A stretch of DNA of 64,000 nt, from positions 434,001 to 498,000 of the forward strand of contig NZ_JAUOEL010000003.1 in the NCBI RefSeq assembly GCF_030540765.1, given 5' to 3'. The notes beneath the pieces are model-generated. The model saw only the letters and a program-made list of their open reading frames with translations. It did not search any database and was not told where the DNA came from. Shown piece by piece: positions 1 to 8,184 of the stretch. The first letter of the stretch is position 1; the number at the start of each line of letters is the position of its first letter. The translations under genes and the position numbers were made by a program. Source of the stretch: Flavivirga jejuensis (lineage in GTDB: Bacteria; Bacteroidota; Bacteroidia; Flavobacteriales; Flavobacteriaceae).

Positions 1-1560
1 TTTTAATGCTAATAGATTATTAGCTAATCGTTGTTGTTTAATATACTTAAACATTAAAAAAGCAGTTACTAATAACAATAAAAGTCCTCCTATAAGCGAA
101 TAAATAATTAATTTCTGTCGTTTAGCTTCTTCAGTAGTCAGTTGAAATTTACTCTCAGTCAAAGCTCTATCACTTTCCAGACTTAAGATTCTATTTTGTT
201 TACTAACGATATCTTTACTAAACCTTGCTGCTTGCGATATTTCTTGCTCTTTTTTAGAATAGAGTTTATCTACCAAATCAACATAACTTTGATAAGCAAT
301 TAGCGCTTTATCAAACTGTCCTGCATCTCTATAGATTTCAGATAATCTTCTGGTAGCGTCTTTCTGTACAATAAGATCTTCTTTACTGTCTGCCTCTTCA
401 ATACTCTTTTCAAGATAAGGAATCGCACTATTATAGTCCTTTTGAAGCGCAAACGCTTTACCTATATGATAGTTTTGTTTTTGTGATGTTAAAGCGCTTT
501 CATTATCTAAAACAGAATCGTTCTCTATATCTTTTATATCTACTAAAGCTTCTTTTCGTAATTGAATCTCATCTAAATAATTACTTCTATTACTTTGAAA
601 ATCGGCAACCTTAATTTTCTCTTCAACAGCGCGTCTTTTATTTTCTGTATTCGCCAACCTCATAGAAGTCTTAAAATACCCTTCCGCTTTTTGAGACTCT
701 CCTTTTGCGTTATAAACTTGAGCAATCTTAGAGTTTAAATCGGTTATTTTGGGCGTTATTAAATGCTTTTGAGCAACTGCTAACCCAGTTTCATAAGTAT
801 CAATTGAAACCTGGTAAGCCTTGGTTGAAAAATAAACATCACCAATACCTTCGTATAGTTGAACCAATTCCCAGTTAGATAATTCCTTTTTATTAATTTC
901 GTTATAGGTCTCTATACTTTCTTGGTAGTTGCTATTTTGCTTATACGCAGCTGCCAATTTTAATTTAACACCATTGGCCTCTTGGTTTTGATCACTTATT
1001 CTATAATTAAAGACCGCCAGATCATATTGTTTCCAAAACATATAGATATCTCCTAAAACCTCATATGCTTCGGCATTTTCTTTTACAGAATTACTTTCAA
1101 CAAATGCCGATTCAATAAATTGAAGACTACGTTTCGCATCCTCTTTTAAATATGTTTCAGCAGAGTCTATTAATGATTTAAACTGATTGGAATTGGACCT
1201 CAAAAGTTTTTTCTTCTTATATTCAGTTTCTTCTTTATTAGACTCTACCTTAACTACAATACGTTCATTACTTTGAATTGTATAATATACTGTTTCAAAA
1301 TCTTTGTATCTTATTGTAAGTTCATCCCCTTTTTTAGCTTGAATTCTAAAATTACCAAAATAATCTGTTGTGGTATAAGCACCTCCATTAATTTCAATAT
1401 TTACATTCGGAATAGGATCGCGTGTGTCACTTTCAATCACAGAGCCCCTTACCGTGAATCTTGGCTCTTGATCTATAGATTTACTATATACTTGTGCAGA
1501 CATAAATGTTGTACTAAGCATAATGCATAAAAACCATATGTGTTTAACTACTATTCGCAT
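1..1560 (-). CDS. TPR sensor protein, probably a LytS-type histidine kinase (C-terminus beyond window edge)
   Basis: The reading frame is open from an ATG at 1560 down to base 1, so 520 residues are visible and the C-terminus is missing. Residues 1-23 form a signal peptide ending in MSAQ. Residues about 33-80 resemble a carboxypeptidase-regulatory-like domain (VRGSVIESDTRDPIPNVNI). A long helical region of tetratricopeptide repeats follows (about 110-460), then one membrane helix at about 484-504. The last visible residues, KYIKQQRLANNLLALK, resemble the linker that precedes the LytS-type kinase core in many flavobacterial TPR kinases. The kinase part itself is outside the window, so an AraC- or LuxR-type output cannot be excluded. 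The likely role is sensing through the periplasmic TPR part, with an adjacent LytTR regulator expected beyond the left edge (inference). Confidence 0.75.
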   Translation of the reverse strand, partial: MRIVVKHIWFLCIMLSTTFMSAQVYSKSIDQEPRFTVRGSVIESDTRDPIPNVNIEINGGAYTTTDYFGNFRIQAKKGDELTIRYKDFETVYYTIQSNERIVVKVESNKEETEYKKKKLLRSNSNQFKSLIDSAETYLKEDAKRSLQFIESAFVESNSVKENAEAYEVLGDIYMFWKQYDLAVFNYRISDQNQEANGVKLKLAAAYKQNSNYQESIETYNEINKKELSNWELVQLYEGIGDVYFSTKAYQVSIDTYETGLAVAQKHLITPKITDLNSKIAQVYNAKGESQKAEGYFKTSMRLANTENKRRAVEEKIKVADFQSNRSNYLDEIQLRKEALVDIKDIENDSVLDNESALTSQKQNYHIGKAFALQKDYNSAIPYLEKSIEEADSKEDLIVQKDATRRLSEIYRDAGQFDKALIAYQSYVDLVDKLYSKKEQEISQAARFSKDIVSKQNRILSLESDRALTESKFQLTTEEAKRQKLIIYSLIGGLLLLLVTAFLMFKYIKQQRLANNLLALK

Positions 1561-1670
1561 GATTTATTTTAGAGTAGATAAACTTACGCACTTTCATTGG
1601 TATAATAAAATGGTGGTTTTACAAATTTGCATCTTTTTAATACGAAAAAGAGGTTGTTACACATTTAAAA

Positions 1671-1708
1671 GCACGCTTTACTCAATCAAACGTGCGCTTT
1701 ACTCATTC
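1671..1708. promoter_or_regulatory. Direct repeat pair with 21-bp period, candidate regulator site
   Basis: Two 17-base units, GCACGCTTTACTCAATC at 1671 and GTGCGCTTTACTCATTC at 1692, match at 14 of 17 positions. They start exactly 21 bases apart, about two helical turns. The pair lies between the divergent sensor gene (start 1560) and the rhodanese gene (start 1771). Paired direct repeats with this spacing are typical for dimeric regulators such as LytTR proteins. The link to the neighbouring sensor system is inference. Confidence 0.4.
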
Positions 1709-1770
1709 TATTTTTTTTAAGAACTAAGTTGAATATAGATTTACAGTGTTAATCAGAAAACAATAATCTT

Positions 1771-2319
1771 ATGAAAATTATATTTTCCGCTTTTATTATT
1801 TCCCTCTTAGTATTTTCAAATAGCAAAACCGAAGTCGTTAAATATCCAAAAGCAAAAGTTAGTTATTCTGCATTTGAAGAATTAGTAAAACAAGTAAAAA
1901 AGCATCGACAGAAAAGACTCATTAATTTTAATCAATTTTTAGCTAAAAGCAAATTAGAAAATGTAGTTATTTTGGATACACGCTCCAAAGAAATGTTTAC
2001 TAACAAACACATTAAAGGTGCCATTCATTTAAATTTTTCAGATTTCACACAAGAAAACCTTAATAAATTAATTCCTAATCCAGAAACAACCATTCTTATT
2101 TACTGCAACAATAATTTTGAAGGAGATGAAATTAATTTTGCAAGTAAAATTGTGCTTCCAAAAATAGTTAAGAAAGATATAAAACCAATTACGCTAGCCC
2201 TAAATATACCTACATATATAAACCTTTATGGCTACGGTTACAGAAATGTATATGAATTATCAGAACTGATTACTCTTTTTGATGAAAGAGTTGAATACAA
2301 AGGAACAGCAATAAACTAA
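1771..2319 (+). CDS. Exported rhodanese-like domain protein
   Basis: This is a 182-residue protein with a hydrophobic N-terminus (residues 1-18) that looks like a signal peptide or anchor. A rhodanese-like fold follows: VVILDTRSKEMFTNKHIKGAIHLNF at about 65-89 is the usual strand-helix entry with the aspartate and arginine of the family. ILIYCNN puts the candidate active-site cysteine at Cys112. The loop after that cysteine (CNNNFEGDE) is not a classical sulfurtransferase loop, so the substrate is unknown. It sits 13 bases upstream of the VWA lipoprotein gene in the same direction, so the two are probably cotranscribed. Family assignment is good; the physiological role is not known. Confidence 0.75.
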   Translation: MKIIFSAFIISLLVFSNSKTEVVKYPKAKVSYSAFEELVKQVKKHRQKRLINFNQFLAKSKLENVVILDTRSKEMFTNKHIKGAIHLNFSDFTQENLNKLIPNPETTILIYCNNNFEGDEINFASKIVLPKIVKKDIKPITLALNIPTYINLYGYGYRNVYELSELITLFDERVEYKGTAIN

Positions 2320-2332
2320 AAAATAAAATATC

Positions 2333-3490
2333 ATGAAAACACATTTTAAAACATTCATTTTCTGCATGGCCTTAATTGGATTTACAGCATGCAACGCAAA
2401 CAATAAAAAGCAAAACTTAGCATATACTCCAACAGAAAAAATACATCATGATCCCAGCAAGCAATTTATTAAAGTGGCGCTTTTATTAGACACGAGTAAT
2501 AGTATGGATGGGCTTATAGATCAAGCTAAAGCCCAGCTTTGGGATATAGTAAACGAATTGTCTTATGCTAAATGCGGAACAAATAAACCCAATCTGCAAA
2601 TTGCTTTATATGAATATGGTAACGATAGATTAAACGGAAACGAAGGTTATATTAGGCAAGTATTAACTTTTAGTGATGATTTAGATGAAATCTCCAAAGA
2701 GTTATTCTCTCTAACGACCAATGGTGGTGAAGAATATTGCGGACAAGTTATACAAACCTCATTAAATCAATTAAATTGGGGTAAGAATGCAGATGATCTG
2801 AAGCTTATCTTTATAGCTGGTAACGAACCATTTAATCAAGGAAAAGTAAATTATAAAGATGCTTCTATAAATGCAAAAGAAAAGGATATTACTATAAATA
2901 CGATCTTTTGTGGTGATTATAAACAAGGCATTTCTTCTTCTTGGAAAGATGGTGCTCAATTAACTAATGGCGATTATATGGCCATAAATCAAAATAAAAC
3001 AACAGTCCATATTGCATCGCCTTACGATGATGACATTTTAATATTAAATAAGAAATTAAATAGAACTTATATCGTTTACGGAGAAATGGGAAAACAAAAA
3101 AAGGCACTTCAATCTCAACAAGATTCTAATGCTGGGTCTTATAGTAAAGCAAATGCAGTAAGCAGAACAGTAAGTAAAAGCACTCATTTATACAAAAACA
3201 AAAAATGGGATTTAGTAGATGCTGTAGAAGAACAGGAGGTCGTTATTGAAGATATTAAAGACAATGCCTTACCTGAGGAATTAAAAGGAAAAACAAAAGC
3301 TGAAATAAAAACCTATGTCGCAGAGAAAAGTAAAGAACGTAACACCATCCAAAAAAAGATTCAAGAACTTAATAAAAAGCGAAAAGAATACGTTGCGAAT
3401 CAGAAAAAAGGAGAAAATAATGGGTTAGAAAATGCAATGACTAAAGCTATAAAAGAGCAAGCTAAAAAGAAAAAGTATAGTTGGAACTAA
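2333..3490 (+). CDS. VWA domain lipoprotein
   Basis: This is a 385-residue protein. The N-terminus ends in a lipobox (LIGFTAC, Cys20), so it is likely exported and lipid-anchored. A von Willebrand factor A domain spans about residues 45-250. Its MIDAS motif DTSNS is at 53-57, followed by further conserved blocks such as LQIALYEYGND. Residues about 300-385 are rich in lysine and glutamate and predicted to be helical, possibly coiled coil (KERNTIQKKIQELNKKRKEY). VWA domains bind metal and mediate protein-protein contacts; the partner is unknown. The gene follows the exported rhodanese by 13 bases and is followed by a strong hairpin terminator at 3545. Confidence 0.8.
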   Translation: MKTHFKTFIFCMALIGFTACNANNKKQNLAYTPTEKIHHDPSKQFIKVALLLDTSNSMDGLIDQAKAQLWDIVNELSYAKCGTNKPNLQIALYEYGNDRLNGNEGYIRQVLTFSDDLDEISKELFSLTTNGGEEYCGQVIQTSLNQLNWGKNADDLKLIFIAGNEPFNQGKVNYKDASINAKEKDITINTIFCGDYKQGISSSWKDGAQLTNGDYMAINQNKTTVHIASPYDDDILILNKKLNRTYIVYGEMGKQKKALQSQQDSNAGSYSKANAVSRTVSKSTHLYKNKKWDLVDAVEEQEVVIEDIKDNALPEELKGKTKAEIKTYVAEKSKERNTIQKKIQELNKKRKEYVANQKKGENNGLENAMTKAIKEQAKKKKYSWN

Positions 3491-3544
3491 GAAGATACAT
3501 ATTATAGTCATTAGTTTGAGAAAAGTATAATCGAAGTAATCTAA

Positions 3545-3585
3545 TAAATTGGAGGTTTTAAACTTAAAACCTCCAATTTATTTTG
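3545..3585 (+). terminator. Rho-independent terminator after the VWA gene
   Basis: A 16-bp perfect stem (3545-3560 with 3565-3580) has a 4-base loop and is followed by TTTTG. It lies 55 bases after the VWA stop and ends the rhodanese-VWA unit. Confidence 0.8.
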
Positions 3586-3659
3586 TTTTAAAATATAGCA
3601 ACATAGTAAAATTGAATTTATGCTGTAATGTATCCAAAGTTTTATATAAATAGAATTAG

Positions 3660-3697
3660 AACGGGTTTACTTTTTAGAGTTGAACCCGTTTTTTATT
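3660..3697 (+). terminator. Second hairpin terminator in the 3491-3879 gap
   Basis: AACGGGTT (3660-3667) pairs with AACCCGTT (3683-3690) and is followed by a T-rich tail. It is the second hairpin in the 389-base gap 3491-3879. The gap has no convincing gene; its rest is AT-rich sequence that presumably carries the promoter of the histidine-rich gene. Confidence 0.6.
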
Positions 3698-3879
3698 ACC
3701 ATTAAAATATTGATTTATAATGACATATTAATCATGAGATGTTATAAAAATTCCATGATTTATTTGACTACATAAAACTGGTCGACAATTAATTTTAACT
3801 TCTGGAAAAACGAATGTGATTTATATTTTATAAATAAAATCAGAACATTTATCTTTAGACTCAGAATTGCTCCCATAAT

Positions 3880-4380
3880 TTGAAAAACACTAATTCAATA
3901 AAGTTTTTACTCCTCAAAAAATTCATTATTGTAATGTCTTTTTTCTACATATTGAGCCCATTACAGACTCAAGTATACAGACTACTTCACAAAATATCGC
4001 ATCATCTGATCTCAGAAAATCATCACAAAGAGAAACATGCAGAAGCCAGTCATAATCACAATAGCCATCACGACCACGTGTTTCTATCTTACATTTCTTC
4101 TTCAGAAAAGCATCATCACGAAGAAAAAGAGTATGCTGAGCATCACACTCATGAGTTCCTTTCTTTTTTAAGTTCGGTTTTCAATATCGATACGACCCCT
4201 AATGATAAAGAAAAGCACCTTTTTGATATTAAACTAGATAAGCATATTCTTCCTGAAAAAAGAATCGGTCAAGAACAATTCCCCTTAGCTATATCTCCAA
4301 TAATTTGGTTTTATGATACTAAAATAATTAGCCGTGGATTGGATGTAAATATCCCCCCTCCCAAAACAACTTTCACATAA
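3880..4380 (+). CDS. Histidine-rich exported or membrane-anchored small protein
   Basis: This is a 166-residue protein if the TTG at 3880 is the start; an ATG at 3934 would give 148 residues. The N-terminus has a hydrophobic stretch (FIIVMSFFYILSPL) fitting a signal peptide or anchor. The middle (about residues 38-100) is dominated by histidine with glutamate, for example HHKEKHAEASHNHNSHHDH and EKHHHEEKEYAEHHTHE. Such tracts bind zinc, nickel or copper. The C-terminus ends in a proline-rich stretch. It lies 215 bases upstream of a TonB-dependent receptor in the same direction, which suggests a metal uptake or sensing unit (inference). No named family was recognised. Confidence 0.65.
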   Translation: MKNTNSIKFLLLKKFIIVMSFFYILSPLQTQVYRLLHKISHHLISENHHKEKHAEASHNHNSHHDHVFLSYISSSEKHHHEEKEYAEHHTHEFLSFLSSVFNIDTTPNDKEKHLFDIKLDKHILPEKRIGQEQFPLAISPIIWFYDTKIISRGLDVNIPPPKTTFT

Positions 4381-4474
4381 GATATTTTCAATTTTTTAAG
4401 TTCATAGATTTATTAAGTCTATGACCTCAGTATACCTATGTCCATTATAATGGTATTAGGTGTGCATTCATTTC

Positions 4475-4506
4475 CCCTACCCTAAAATCAAGATTTTGGG
4501 GTAGGG
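4475..4506 (+). promoter_or_regulatory. Strong hairpin between the His-rich gene and the TonB receptor
   Basis: CCCTACCCTAAAATC pairs with GATTTTGGGGTAGGG, about 14 pairs including one wobble, with a tetraloop. No clear T-tract follows on the + strand. It may be a weak terminator, an attenuator or a processing site that sets the ratio between the two genes. No known riboswitch consensus was recognised in the 4381-4595 gap. Confidence 0.45.
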
Positions 4507-4595
4507 AATTAATTGTTTGTGTCTTATAATTTCAAATACATTACAAATAGGTCTTCCCCTCGGGAGATCATTTAACAAATTATAAAATTCAAAAA

Positions 4596-6824
4596 ATGAA
4601 ATATATAATAATTGTATTATTAATCATTTCTAATAGCACTATTTGTGCTCAAAATTTGAAGGGAAACGTCGTCGATAAAACGAACCAACCCCTTGAAGAT
4701 GTTAGTGTTTTTAACCAAAATACAGGAAAACACAGTCATACAGATGCTACAGGCTCATTTACTATAACTAATACATCCGCTCAGGATTCGGTCTATTTTT
4801 CTAGCTTAGGTTACAAAACAAACCTTATCAAAGTATCACAAGAAAACTTGAACTCAAGAGTAACGATAGTTATGGAAGAATCGGACATTTCTCTTAATCA
4901 AGTAATCATAACATCAGAACTTAATGCGCTAAGCCGTATCGTGGATGTGGATGTACAGAAAAGTGCTGTAAAATCATCACAGGAGATCCTACGTAAGGTA
5001 CCAGGTTTGATAATCGGACAGCATGCTGGAGGCGGTAAGGCAGAACAGATATTCCTTCGAGGTTTTGATGTTGACCATGGTACAGATGTGGCCATTAGTG
5101 TAGACGGTATTCCTGTTAACATGACCAGCCATGCGCACGGTCAAGGCTATGCCGATTTACATTTTGTTATTCCAGAAACCATAGAAAATGTAAATTTTGG
5201 CAAAGGTCCCTATTATTCAGAAAAAGGAAATTTCAATACAGCAGGGTATGTTGACCTTCGCTTGCGAAAAACACTGAATAAAAGTTTGATCTCGTTAGAA
5301 GCTGGGCAATTCAACACCTCACGATTGTTAGGTATGTTCAATTTTTTAGAGTCGGAAAACAGCAATGCCTATATTGCATCGGAACTTTATCTAACCGATG
5401 GCCCATTTGATTCTCCACAGAATTTCAACCGCATCAATATTATGGGTAGATATAACTATAATTTATCTGGAGATCAGGAATTAAATCTTACAGCTTCGCA
5501 TTTTAAAAGTAAATGGGATGCCTCAGGACAAATTCCTCAGCGAGCAATAGATCTAGGCATTGTAGATAGATTTGGAGCTATTGACGATACCGAAGGAGGT
5601 CAAACAAGTAGAACCAACCTCTTGGTAAACCATACTAAAGCAATCGATGAAAACCAGCTTTTTAAGACTAAGGCTTTCCTGTCTTTATACGATTTTGAGC
5701 TGTATTCTAACTTTACTTTCTTTTTAGAAGACCCCGTAAATGGCGATCAGATACGTCAAAAAGAACACCGTATTATCCTAGGTGCTGAAAGTGTGTTCCA
5801 AAAAAAGAATATGATTTTGGGTCATGATGTTCAATTCGAATATGAATCTGGAATTGGATTTCGGTATGATAATGTCGATGATATTGAGCTATCAAGCACT
5901 TTGAACCGCCAAACAACACTTAACAGAATATCCTTGGGAGATGTGGATGAAATAAACACTTACGGGTTTTTAAATGCAAAATTTAAAACTGGAAAGTGGA
6001 CCTTCAACCCTGCCCTACGGTTGGATTATTTCAAATTCGACTATGTGAACAAGATTACAGAAACCTACGATAATCAAAGTGAGTCTAAAGTTGCTTTTAG
6101 TCCAAAATTGAATACCATCTTTTCGGTGAACAGAAATTGGCAACTTTTTCTCAAATCTGGTATCGGGTTCCATTCTAATGACACCAGAGTTGTAGTAGCC
6201 AATAATGGGAAGGACGTACTCCCTGCTGCCTACGGAATAGATTTAGGTACAATCGTAAAACCAACCAACAGATTGGCCTTAAATGCGACGCTTTGGGGGC
6301 TGTTCTTAGAACAAGAATTTGTCTATGTAGGCGATGCTGGAATAGTTGAACCCAGTGGAAAGACACGCCGTTTAGGTGTGGAATTCGGAACCCGCTATCA
6401 AGCTATGGATTGGTTGTACCTGTATGGGGATATCAACTATACCTATGGAAGAAGTACAGAAGAAGCCAATGGAGAAGATTTTATTCCGCTTGCTCCAGAC
6501 CTGACTTCATCAGGAGGCATCTTATTGAAAGGTCTGGGTAACTTTTCAAGTGCATTGACGTATCGTTTTGTAGACAATAGACCAGCAAACGAAAATGATT
6601 CGATAATAGCTGAAGGCTATTTTGTTACCGATTTTAATCTTAATTACAATTGGAAAAACTGGACGTATGGCATTGTTGTAGAAAATCTTTTTGACACAGC
6701 GTGGAACGAAACTCAATTTGCTACAGAAAGTCGCTTGTTTAATGAAGCTTCCCCTATAGAGGAAATACATTTTACGCCAGGGACACCTTTTTATATTAGA
6801 GGGAAAGTATCTGTATCTTTTTAA
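4596..6824 (+). CDS. TonB-dependent outer-membrane receptor, candidate metal importer
   Basis: This is a 742-residue protein. Residues 1-18 are a signal peptide ending in CAQ. A carboxypeptidase-regulatory-like domain spans about 21-95 (LKGNVVDKTNQPLEDVSVFN). The plug domain spans about 115-225, with KVPGLIIGQHAGGGKAEQIF and a histidine-containing stretch HAHGQGYADLHF. A beta-barrel follows and ends in the aromatic residue of KVSVSF, as expected for an outer-membrane protein. No SusD-like partner is nearby. The upstream His-rich protein and the histidines in the plug make a metal ion or metal chelate a plausible substrate (inference). Base composition is unusual: sampled 60-base lines at 5101 and 6241 have 30 and 27 G+C, against 19 in a line at 2401, so recent acquisition is possible. 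Confidence 0.85.
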   Translation: MKYIIIVLLIISNSTICAQNLKGNVVDKTNQPLEDVSVFNQNTGKHSHTDATGSFTITNTSAQDSVYFSSLGYKTNLIKVSQENLNSRVTIVMEESDISLNQVIITSELNALSRIVDVDVQKSAVKSSQEILRKVPGLIIGQHAGGGKAEQIFLRGFDVDHGTDVAISVDGIPVNMTSHAHGQGYADLHFVIPETIENVNFGKGPYYSEKGNFNTAGYVDLRLRKTLNKSLISLEAGQFNTSRLLGMFNFLESENSNAYIASELYLTDGPFDSPQNFNRINIMGRYNYNLSGDQELNLTASHFKSKWDASGQIPQRAIDLGIVDRFGAIDDTEGGQTSRTNLLVNHTKAIDENQLFKTKAFLSLYDFELYSNFTFFLEDPVNGDQIRQKEHRIILGAESVFQKKNMILGHDVQFEYESGIGFRYDNVDDIELSSTLNRQTTLNRISLGDVDEINTYGFLNAKFKTGKWTFNPALRLDYFKFDYVNKITETYDNQSESKVAFSPKLNTIFSVNRNWQLFLKSGIGFHSNDTRVVVANNGKDVLPAAYGIDLGTIVKPTNRLALNATLWGLFLEQEFVYVGDAGIVEPSGKTRRLGVEFGTRYQAMDWLYLYGDINYTYGRSTEEANGEDFIPLAPDLTSSGGILLKGLGNFSSALTYRFVDNRPANENDSIIAEGYFVTDFNLNYNWKNWTYGIVVENLFDTAWNETQFATESRLFNEASPIEEIHFTPGTPFYIRGKVSVSF

Positions 6825-6842
6825 AATCAAAACTATTTTTTC

Positions 6843-6936
6843 AAGAGGTTGTCTAAAAAGCGGTAAACCTTGTCATTCTATCTATGTTTGCAAAAGATTA
6901 GTGTCATTCTGAATGACACTTTTTAGACAGCCTCTT
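6843..6936. terminator. Long inverted repeat between convergent genes, with nested hairpin
   Basis: AAGAGGTTGTCTAAAAAG (6843-6860) pairs with CTTTTTAGACAGCCTCTT (6919-6936) with a single G-T wobble. Nested inside at about 6899-6920 is AGTGTCATT..AATGACACT, a core of the dispersed repeat family seen elsewhere in this window. It lies between the convergent TonB receptor and PorP/SprF genes, so it probably terminates both, but its size also fits a small mobile palindrome. Confidence 0.6.
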
Positions 6937-7014
6937 TAATTGATATTTTGTTCTTCTATATAAATACCAGCAGAAATAACTTCATTACTGGAAAATCCTA
7001 TTTTAAATAGTTTT

Positions 7015-8016
7015 TTAATTAACTGCGGGACAATTACACACGTAACGTTTCCGTTTACAATTAAAGTTATAACCCAGTGTAAATTGATGTAAGCCACCAT
7101 TAGTAAATACCACCGAGTTTGTTTGATATGTATAAGTATATGCAAACATAAACTCATTATAGTTAATACCTAAAATAGGTGTAATCTGCTGTAGTCTTTG
7201 ACTGCTTACCCTGGTGCCATTAATAAATTCAGCACCGTCTAAACTTTGCCTATATGATAAGCCTCCCCAAACTTTTCCAAAATCCATTTCCATATAAGCT
7301 TTTGCATTAACATCAATTGAAGACTCTTTTGTCCCATCTTTATATTGAAACATTAATGAAGGCTCATAACTCCATTTACTGCCATATTTGTTAAACACAC
7401 TTCCAACAGAAAATAAGTAACGTCTTAAGTTGCTAGTTATATTAGTGTCTCTATTAATCCCCGAATTCTTTAATACATTTTTAATAGTACCATGTGCATA
7501 GTAATCTAAATAATGGTAAGAGAATCCAAAATCCACATTAAAATTGGCTTCACTCTCAACAGCACCACTAATTATAGGATCTGGCCCATCAAACAAAAAA
7601 GACGTTTCATCTAATCTATATTGAATAAAACCAGCGCTTAAACCAAAAGAAAGCATGTTTAAATCTAGCTCGCTTCTAGAAAATAATAAATGATGTGCAT
7701 AAGTAACATAAGCTCCAGATTGTGAATGATACCCGTTTTTATCGGTATATAAAATACCTCCTATGGCAGACTGAGAGTCTCCTATTCTACCATTTAAACT
7801 TAAAGTTAAAAGTCTTGGAGCATCTTCTTGCCCAAACCATTGTTGCCTTGCAGTTAGTCTTACTTTAGCACAATTAGCAGCTCCAGCCATAGATGGATGA
7901 ATCAAGTAGTAATTGTCTGTGAGATAATCAGCATATATTGGCAATCCTTCTTGAGAAATCACCATATGGGTGAATAACATCCCTATAACTATCATTAAAA
8001 TGTTATTAAATTTCAT
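7015..8016 (-). CDS. PorP/SprF family type IX secretion membrane protein
   Basis: This is a 333-residue protein with a signal peptide (residues 1-21, ending VISQ). The start of the mature part, LPIYADYLTDNYYLIHPSMAGA, matches the family hallmark in which a short YxxNxxxxNPAxAG-like block begins the barrel. Alternating beta strands follow to the end. The C-terminus carries the cysteine-containing tail CKRKRYVCNCPAVN seen in SprF-like members. PorP/SprF proteins are outer-membrane barrels that pair with particular large T9SS surface proteins and serve in their secretion or anchoring. The usual partner, a giant adhesin gene, is not adjacent here. It runs convergent with the TonB receptor at 4596-6824. 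Confidence 0.88.
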   Translation of the reverse strand: MKFNNILMIVIGMLFTHMVISQEGLPIYADYLTDNYYLIHPSMAGAANCAKVRLTARQQWFGQEDAPRLLTLSLNGRIGDSQSAIGGILYTDKNGYHSQSGAYVTYAHHLLFSRSELDLNMLSFGLSAGFIQYRLDETSFLFDGPDPIISGAVESEANFNVDFGFSYHYLDYYAHGTIKNVLKNSGINRDTNITSNLRRYLFSVGSVFNKYGSKWSYEPSLMFQYKDGTKESSIDVNAKAYMEMDFGKVWGGLSYRQSLDGAEFINGTRVSSQRLQQITPILGINYNEFMFAYTYTYQTNSVVFTNGGLHQFTLGYNFNCKRKRYVCNCPAVN

Positions 8017-8184
8017 TTCAAGTAGGTTTGGTTTAACATTAGAGTACTGATTGTTAAAAATTTACAGACAAAAAAAGAGAATAAAAATTTCAAACGTCAT
8101 CTTTTGCCTTAATCAAAAATCACAGAACTCAAATATATAGCATCTAAAGTTTTCTTTTAGTATTTTTGTAAAAAATTAGCTAAA

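Noticed and set aside
1273-1720. Two open frames on the + strand
   Set aside because: They lie antisense to the 5' part and upstream region of the TPR sensor gene, have cysteine-rich random-looking composition and resemble no protein family.
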